Assembly: GCA_036897625.1 (NCBI GenBank)
Contig: JAYMTA010000629.1
Location: 1-25,885 of the forward strand
Direction: 5' to 3'
Length of the DNA: 25,885 bases
Source: Pelargonium cotyledonis
Lineage: Eukaryota; Streptophyta; Magnoliopsida; Geraniales; Geraniaceae
In this document: in pieces, positions 20,901-25,885 of the stretch
Layout of the letters: each line of letters begins with the position of its first letter
Numbering within the stretch: the stretch's first letter is position 1
Notes under the pieces: model-generated
Told to the model about the DNA's origin: nothing
Seen by the model: the letters and a program-made list of their open reading frames with translations, nothing else
Databases searched by the model: none
Made by a program: the position numbers and the translations under genes

Positions 20901-22469
20901 TCTAATTATTGTTTGTTTCTATTTGTGTTTTGTTCGGTTCAGGTGAGATTCAAGGTTCATGAAGATTGTTTACCAATTCCTGAGAGCTCCTTCGAACATG
21001 CAATCAAAGAGAACTATGAGGGGCGTTCTAAGTTTAGACCAGAGCTTAGTAGTAAACAAGTAAGATGGCATTCTCTCTTTCCTCTGCTTTTACAAAATTC
21101 TGTATTGCTTGTCTTGTAACTCTTCCAATCTTAATGGAATTTGCTTTTCTTCTTTTTTTTTCTTTTTTTTTTTTGTAGGTCAGAATTCTCACTTCTCTGT
21201 TCCGCCCAATCACTGTGCAATCACATGCTGCTCGCCCCCCTCGTGTACCAAATGTTGCAAATCTTCCCTTATACACAACTCCAGGTGTGCAGGAAGTATA
21301 TCAGTTGCCAGCAAGGCCGCCTCCAGAGGAATCATACTTATCAGCGGTGCACCATGCTCATGCTTTACCAGTCCTTGGTTCTCAATCGGAACATTTAATC
21401 CCACATTCAGTATATGGTCAATATGACTTGGAAACTCATGTTGGCCATGTACAACATTTGATGGAGCCTCGACATATTATTCAAGAGGCTAGCCTTCCTC
21501 GTTACACTAACTCCTATTATTTAACCGAAGCTAATCAGCCGTACATGCCTGAGAAAGTGTTATTTTCTGCTCAAGATCCCTATGAAAGGTAAATTCTAAG
21601 CATTTCATTTGGTTTACATTGCATTTGGGCTGTGTTAAAATACAGACTTAAAAAAAAAAGAAAAACGTTTTTCTAACTCGTAGAGTTATCAAACAGTTTA
21701 TTTTTGCATTGCCATCTTCGTTTATCAGGAATTGTTCTTTTTTGGGGTATTGCACTAGAAGTTATTTTCTCTGCAATTTTCAAATCCAGCCTTGGAAAGG
21801 ATTTGAAATGCTTTTTCATAGTTTAGTTAAAAGAGAAAATGTTTGGGCTGTTGTCTGTAAAACTGTGGCAGTGCTAATGGGATATGGTCTGCATATATGA
21901 TATCAATGTTGTTTTTATGGATTTGCATAATGGTACAAGTTAAGGTTCCAAGAATCAACTGGATGAAAAGGTAACTTTGGAAATAAATGTCCGGGGATTT
22001 ATTGTAAACAAATTCACATTTATTATCAGTCATTAAGGTGTAGTGGTAGAACTGAATAAGATATTGATCATATTACTTGAGATATCATGGCTCAAGAATT
22101 TGCACTGGTCATTTGGTTAGGTATGGGATTGCAGCTGAAAGTCTTTCAAGGGAGCAAGTTTTTGGGCGTGAAAGCGAGCATCACTCATTGCAGATATCCG
22201 GAGCTGGAGAAGGACACTCGGAAAACGGAGATGGGTACTATAGTTCCCACATGCTACCATCCGCAACCTCCCACATTCCATTACCACCAGCTTATGCTCA
22301 AAGGGAGTTGGCATTGTCCTCGACTCGGTATTACGCTTCACAAAACCACAGTTACACGGATGCTCTTCAAAGATCAGACGGTAGAGGCTCAGGCAGCAGC
22401 ATGGTCGAGCCAAATTTACCCGTCTCTTCTCGGTATTCTTTTGCTGGAGCGACTGCATCTCGTCGTTGA
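17901..22469 (+). CDS. DCD-domain protein, with an apparent frame break before the domain
   Basis: Exons: 17901-18531, 20943-21059, 21179-21588 and 22121-22469; the three introns are GT-AG and phase-consistent. The N-terminus ([15 protein letters not shown]) is basic and low in complexity and leads into 14-residue Lys/Glu-rich repeats. The DCD domain starts with [11 protein letters not shown], continues [32 protein letters not shown] and [11 protein letters not shown], and ends [10 protein letters not shown]. The 220-residue tail is rich in His, Pro, Tyr and Ser and has no known domain. DCD proteins are plant-specific and respond to stress, hormones and cell death; some act in ER and osmotic stress signalling. 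The N-terminal frame ends at TAA 18282-18284, while the DCD frame is shifted from about 18277, so a one-base gain or two-base loss, or an undetected small intron, lies there. Length would be about 500 aa. Alternatively translation begins at ATG 18130 in the DCD frame, giving an unnatural-looking linker. Confidence 0.82.
18162..18281 (+). repeat. 42-bp coding tandem repeats in the DCD protein linker
   Basis: Three units start at 18162, 18204 and 18246 and encode [28 protein letters not shown] and [11 protein letters not shown]. The third unit is cut short by the frame break. The repetition is visible only in the frame of the ATG at 17901, which supports that frame as the ancestral one. Confidence 0.8.
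18532..20942 (+). other. intron 2 (2.4 kb) of the DCD gene
   Basis: Phase-0 intron between CCAGCACAG|GTAATA and GTTCAG|GTGAGATTC. It holds a LINE remnant (19266-20095) and, near its end, a duplicated acceptor. Two related stretches of about 70 bp sharing ACGAGTTAAATATA / ATGAGTTAAATATA and a CCACAT word lie near 18835-18895 and 19168-19240; they may be traces of an LTR-type insertion (weak). Confidence 0.8.
19266..20095 (+). mobile_element. LINE remnant, reverse transcriptase region, in DCD intron 2
   Basis: Conceptual translation in shifting frames gives, in order, a DLHHV block with a decayed YDKV motif, [58 protein letters not shown] and an ENAKMDV segment matching EMRMLRWMC. This is the order of a plant LINE ORF2 reverse transcriptase. 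The catalytic FADD motif has become FAIILF through small indels, and many stops are present, so it is dead. Sense orientation with respect to the DCD gene. Confidence 0.75.
20780..20949 (+). repeat. 85-bp tandem duplication containing the intron 2 acceptor
   Basis: 20780-20865 and 20866-20949 are near-identical (two single-base indels and about two substitutions). Each contains GTAAGACAATTATCT at the left, a T-rich tract, and GGTTCAG|GTGAGAT at the right. Only the second copy continues into the DCD exon. Splicing to the first copy would add 16 codons ending at a TAA. Confidence 0.92.
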
Positions 22470-22720
22470 TCAGAAAACGACGGATCCGAATGCAGTGGAG
22501 GTTCTGTATTTGCAGCACAGGCAAAATGTCATGACTTGTTTCGTTTCTTGTTTTGCATTATTGCTTGGGTTGAATCCAAGAAACTGTGGACTTGGTTCCA
22601 TGTTGTGCAAGTCTGAGCTGGTAGTTGGTTGTCAGTGTCAGCTCTGACATTTTGTGGCTAATATGTCAACGACAGGTACCTGCAAATCCGGTCTTGATGT
22701 ATCATAATAATGATTAACTA
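22470..22720 (+). other. 3' UTR of the DCD gene
   Basis: Follows the TGA at 22467-22469. AATAAT at 22706-22711 is a usable non-canonical poly(A) signal, so the transcript end may lie near 22725-22740. No coding sense is visible. Confidence 0.4.
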
Positions 22721-23870
22721 CTAAGAATTTTGGACCGCTCACTCACGGGGAAGCGTGATTTTACGGTCATATTTGTGACTTGATTTTTCGATACTCTCTA
22801 TTGACATGCACGTGTACTTTCTACATGATTAACATTCCTCTTTCGAGATGCTAGTCCTAGACCTATACTCTATAGCCTAAACCATAGCCTTGTGTGATTG
22901 TAAGCTTGTAAAAACCAAAAGATGAAAAAAAATGTGGTTAAACAAAGTATAATAGTCTACCGTATAGAGAAAAATGTGTATATTTAAATTTGAGGTGGAC
23001 TCGTATCATGTTTAAGTTGATTAAGTATAAAGTGACTAAAATTAAAACTGTCTAAACATTTGTTTACGTGGTTGACTTACATCACATAATGGTCAACCAT
23101 ATTATGCATGGAATTTCATGCATCCTATTGTGGGTTGGCCTAACACTAACAACACATGGCACCGTCCAATATTGCCAGAAAATATATAGTCAAGAGTGAC
23201 CAAATTGTGTCAGCGTGCCGTCCCATTCAATCAGATTCACTTAAAATAAATTAAAGATATCATCTATATATTGAGATGGAAATAAATTTTGCAAATGAAA
23301 ATGTAGGCAAAAAAGTGAATTCAATGAAGAGAGCAAGTTGTCAACCTTTAGTTTCAAGTTCAATGTACAGAAGACAAGTTTGAGGGATGGAGGGGACCTA
23401 ACATTTATACCTAAGAAGATACTGATCAACCCATGTGACCAAAAGCCCCTTTCAAATAATTGAAGAGTTCGTCACCTCATCTCCTCCTCCAATTCTTCTT
23501 CTATATCTAAGCATGTAACGTATTATATAAAAATAAAATCGGCTAAAAATTTATATGTTGAGACTCAACTAAGCTTAATATATATCATCTCATTATTTAA
23601 CATTTATATTCATTTTTATAAATTTGCGAGCACGAAACGTCGACCGAAATTCATTTCATTTCTATTTTAACCTAATATCGGCTAATAATTAACTTGTTGG
23701 TGGAGAATATTTGTTATTTTATATAAACTATATATATGTCTTTTGTACGTAGAAGCATGTGCATAGCTGAGCTAAGACTTGTGGTGTTATGTTTAGGGGT
23801 GACAAGGATCACATGAGTTTCAACTTACTTGCATCTTTCATCTTGGCCTCTTTCTAATAGCATCTATTAT
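22721..23870. other. AT-rich intergenic region
   Basis: No supported gene. Open frames are short and without family resemblance. AT-rich runs and TATATATA strings occur, but no leader or coding exon follows them. Confidence 0.5.
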
Positions 23871-24030
23871 GCATTTAGCTATGTTTTCTTTCCTCCGACT
23901 TTCTATTGTAGTCATACTTCATATACGCAAATGATGTCTCGACTTTCTATTGTAGTCATACTTCATATAGGCATTTAGCTATGTGATGCTACACAAAATA
24001 AAAAAAAAAAACAAATGATGTCTCGACATG
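23870..24030. repeat. nested short duplications
   Basis: A 30-bp sequence beginning CGACTTTCTATTGTAGTC is at 23896-23925 and again at 23940-23969. Around it, GCATTTAGCTATG occurs at about 23871 and 23970, and AAATGATGTCTCGAC at about 23929 and 24013. The pattern A-B-C-B-A-C suggests repeated slippage or a failed repair event. Confidence 0.85.
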
Positions 24031-24080
24031 TGGTGTTCAAATGTGTCATATCATTCACTCTCGTGATTTCACGACTCACT

Positions 24081-24161
24081 TCCAAAGCACGCCTCCGCGG
24101 ATTTGCTCTTGAAGCACGCCCTCATGATTTTGCTTCCAAAGCGCGCTCCTGCGAACTTGCT
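24081..24161 (+). repeat. 27-bp minisatellite, three units, inside an open frame
   Basis: Units at 24081-24107, 24108-24134 and 24135-24161 encode SKARLRGFA, LEARPHDFA and SKARSCELA in the frame that runs from ATG 24015 to the TGA ending at 24431 (138 codons). The GC content here is above the surroundings. I recognise no protein family, and no start or splice context supports a gene; it may be part of a decayed transposon. Confidence 0.55.
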
Positions 24162-25885
24162 CCCAAGTTGATCGATCACCTGTTGACTTACTCCCAAATT
24201 GATGCACCCGAAGACATACTCCCAAATTACATGATCACCATTGCGAATTTTTTTTTCCTGAGAGAAAGAAACTTGAGCCAACAAAAACATATCCCCGTGT
24301 GTCTGGACAACACTTGGTCGCGACCAAGAATATCCATCACAACAAAGTTGGGATGTTGGGCAGCACATTGGTTGCAACAAACTTGGTCGGTTGGGATGTG
24401 TTACCCTTGCGCAAACACTAGAGATGAATGACCAAAGATTAAGGATTCAAATCTTCAATTTTGCCCCTAAAGGCCTGAGCCTTCAACTCCATTCTCGTAC
24501 TTCAACACTTAGAACATTTTAAACACAACTATCCTAACACGCGAGCAAGATGAGGAAAACCTCCTAGTCGACTTTTTTGACTAAGTCAAAAAAAGCTCAT
24601 CAACACGAATTATCAATAGTGACCATATAATAAGATGACTATAGTTAACATACTTTAAGTTTGTTACAACATACGTACATATAGATAATAAAAAATATAT
24701 GACACAAACTAACAATTATCCTTAGTTGTTTTCTTGGTAAAAAAACAAAATATTTTGTACAGTACCATATTCTGAGACGATATCTATTAATAAAATAAAT
24801 GGAAGATATCACACAAATGTTCCTCCCAAAGCGATGTGGACAGTTGAATGTGAAATACAAATGTGGACATGTTTGTCTTGACATGGATACATATTGCAAG
24901 TTGATTTTAGTTGTGGACCTTGTACCTAAATTTGTGTGTATATATATTGATAGGTTTGTTCTATACTTCTCTTAGCATATAGTCTGTTATAAATCAAAAG
25001 AGTTATTAATTTCCATTTGTTGGACTTTCATATATAAGTTAATAAATTTAGTCTAACGCCACATTAAAATTGAAGTCAATTGGTGATGGCAAAGTTTGAA
25101 CCGAGACTTGAAGCAAATTAAACCAATCTAAAGAAAATCATCTCTGAAACTTGACGACTTTGCATACGTTCTGCCAACTATTCATCATATTATATTATAT
25201 TTTTTTATTTTTTTTCTGCGATTCTCTTCAATTATAATTTATCAATCGGTCCAATTCTTTGACAATCCGAAATTGGACCACCAAATAATAATGACATGCA
25301 ATATTCAAATAACTAGCTGATAGCTTCAATGCTCATCAATTTATTATGTGGTTTTTTAAAGTCGAAAACATATTCTTCGGATTCTATAGTTTTGTAATTT
25401 AGTATATTAGCCAGGTTTATTTGGGCTAATGCTAACAAGTTTTTTATAACAAATTTTATTCACATTATTTTTGGCTGATTCTTAAATATATACTGGTTAT
25501 CAATAATATCTCTATTCTTATTAAAACACTCATTTTGATATGAATGAGATATGGTTAATTTCCATTTTAAGATTGAAAAAATTAGTAATAACACAAATCT
25601 TTTTATTTGTTGTTTGTTGTTTGTTTTTGTTTGAAGAAACACAATTCATTTTAGTTCAAAAAACTTATAATTTGTGTCAATAAATCACTGTAGATCTCAC
25701 TCTCAAATAATAATTAACAGAATGAACCTACATCATTATCAGATTATCACATCATACAATTAAGAGTGAACCTAGGATGTTTCCAATGGGTTTTAATACT
25801 TCTTTGGAATAAAAATTTTTTTAGTACCCAATCTTTGCACTTTTATTTAATTTAGTATATATTTTTTTATTGTGTTCAATATAGT
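24162..25885. other. AT-rich intergenic region
   Basis: Nothing coding can be supported. A small hairpin is at 24572-24594 (CTTTTTTGAC, loop TAA, GTCAAAAAAAG). The rest, especially 24600-25885, is AT-rich without recognisable repeats or promoters. Confidence 0.45.

Noticed and set aside
21141..21426. Alternative frames over the third DCD exon
   Set aside because: The [10 protein letters not shown] frame continues the DCD domain and has the correct splice phases; the others are shadows.
22087..22647. 186-codon plus-strand frame near the DCD 3' end
   Set aside because: It overlaps the last DCD exon in another frame; the spliced frame joins in phase to the preceding exon and ends at 22469.
24572..24594. 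Hairpin resembling a terminator
   Set aside because: Ten-bp AT-rich stem in plant intergenic DNA; such stems arise by chance and hairpin terminators are not used by Pol II.

Overview
The window is nuclear DNA of a flowering plant, most likely a eudicot. The evidence is AT-rich intergenic DNA, GT-AG introns of plant size, a MEI2-like RNA-binding protein, a DCD-domain protein (a plant-specific family), and remnants of plant-type SINE, LINE and foldback transposons. I could not identify the species.

Layout. 1-72 may hold the first codons of a minus-strand gene running off the left edge (weak). 73-3300 is intergenic and contains a long-inverted-repeat foldback element (about 1555-2421). About 3300-11250 is a 14-coding-exon MEI2-like gene on the plus strand (CDS 4410-10682, 978 aa, three RRMs). 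About 11455-15800 is an otubain-like deubiquitinase gene on the minus strand, tail to tail with the first. It has eight coding exons, a 5' UTR intron and a 3' UTR intron. About 15960-22720 is a DCD-domain gene on the plus strand, probably head to head with the otubain gene across a promoter of under 200 bp. 22730-25885 is AT-rich intergenic DNA with local duplications and a 27-bp minisatellite.

The MEI2-like gene reads cleanly: every junction is GT-AG and phase-consistent. The other two genes carry lesions. The otubain gene lacks one base at the start of coding exon 2, and its last coding exon has AT where the expected acceptor AG should be; an in-frame AG lies 21 nt further in. The DCD gene has a frame break between its Lys/Glu-rich repeat linker and the DCD core, an 85-bp tandem copy of a 3' splice site, and LINE debris in both large introns. 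Either these two genes are decaying or re-spliced, or the sequence holds indel errors. Transcript reads would decide.

The three genes show no obvious pathway link: RNA binding in meiosis and growth, deubiquitination, and stress or cell-death signalling. I found no tRNA or rRNA gene, no CRISPR array, and no clearly new multi-gene system. The points most worth a second look are the upstream ORFs of the MEI2-like gene, the otubain splice changes, the duplicated DCD acceptor, and the SINE with perfect 15-bp target duplications.
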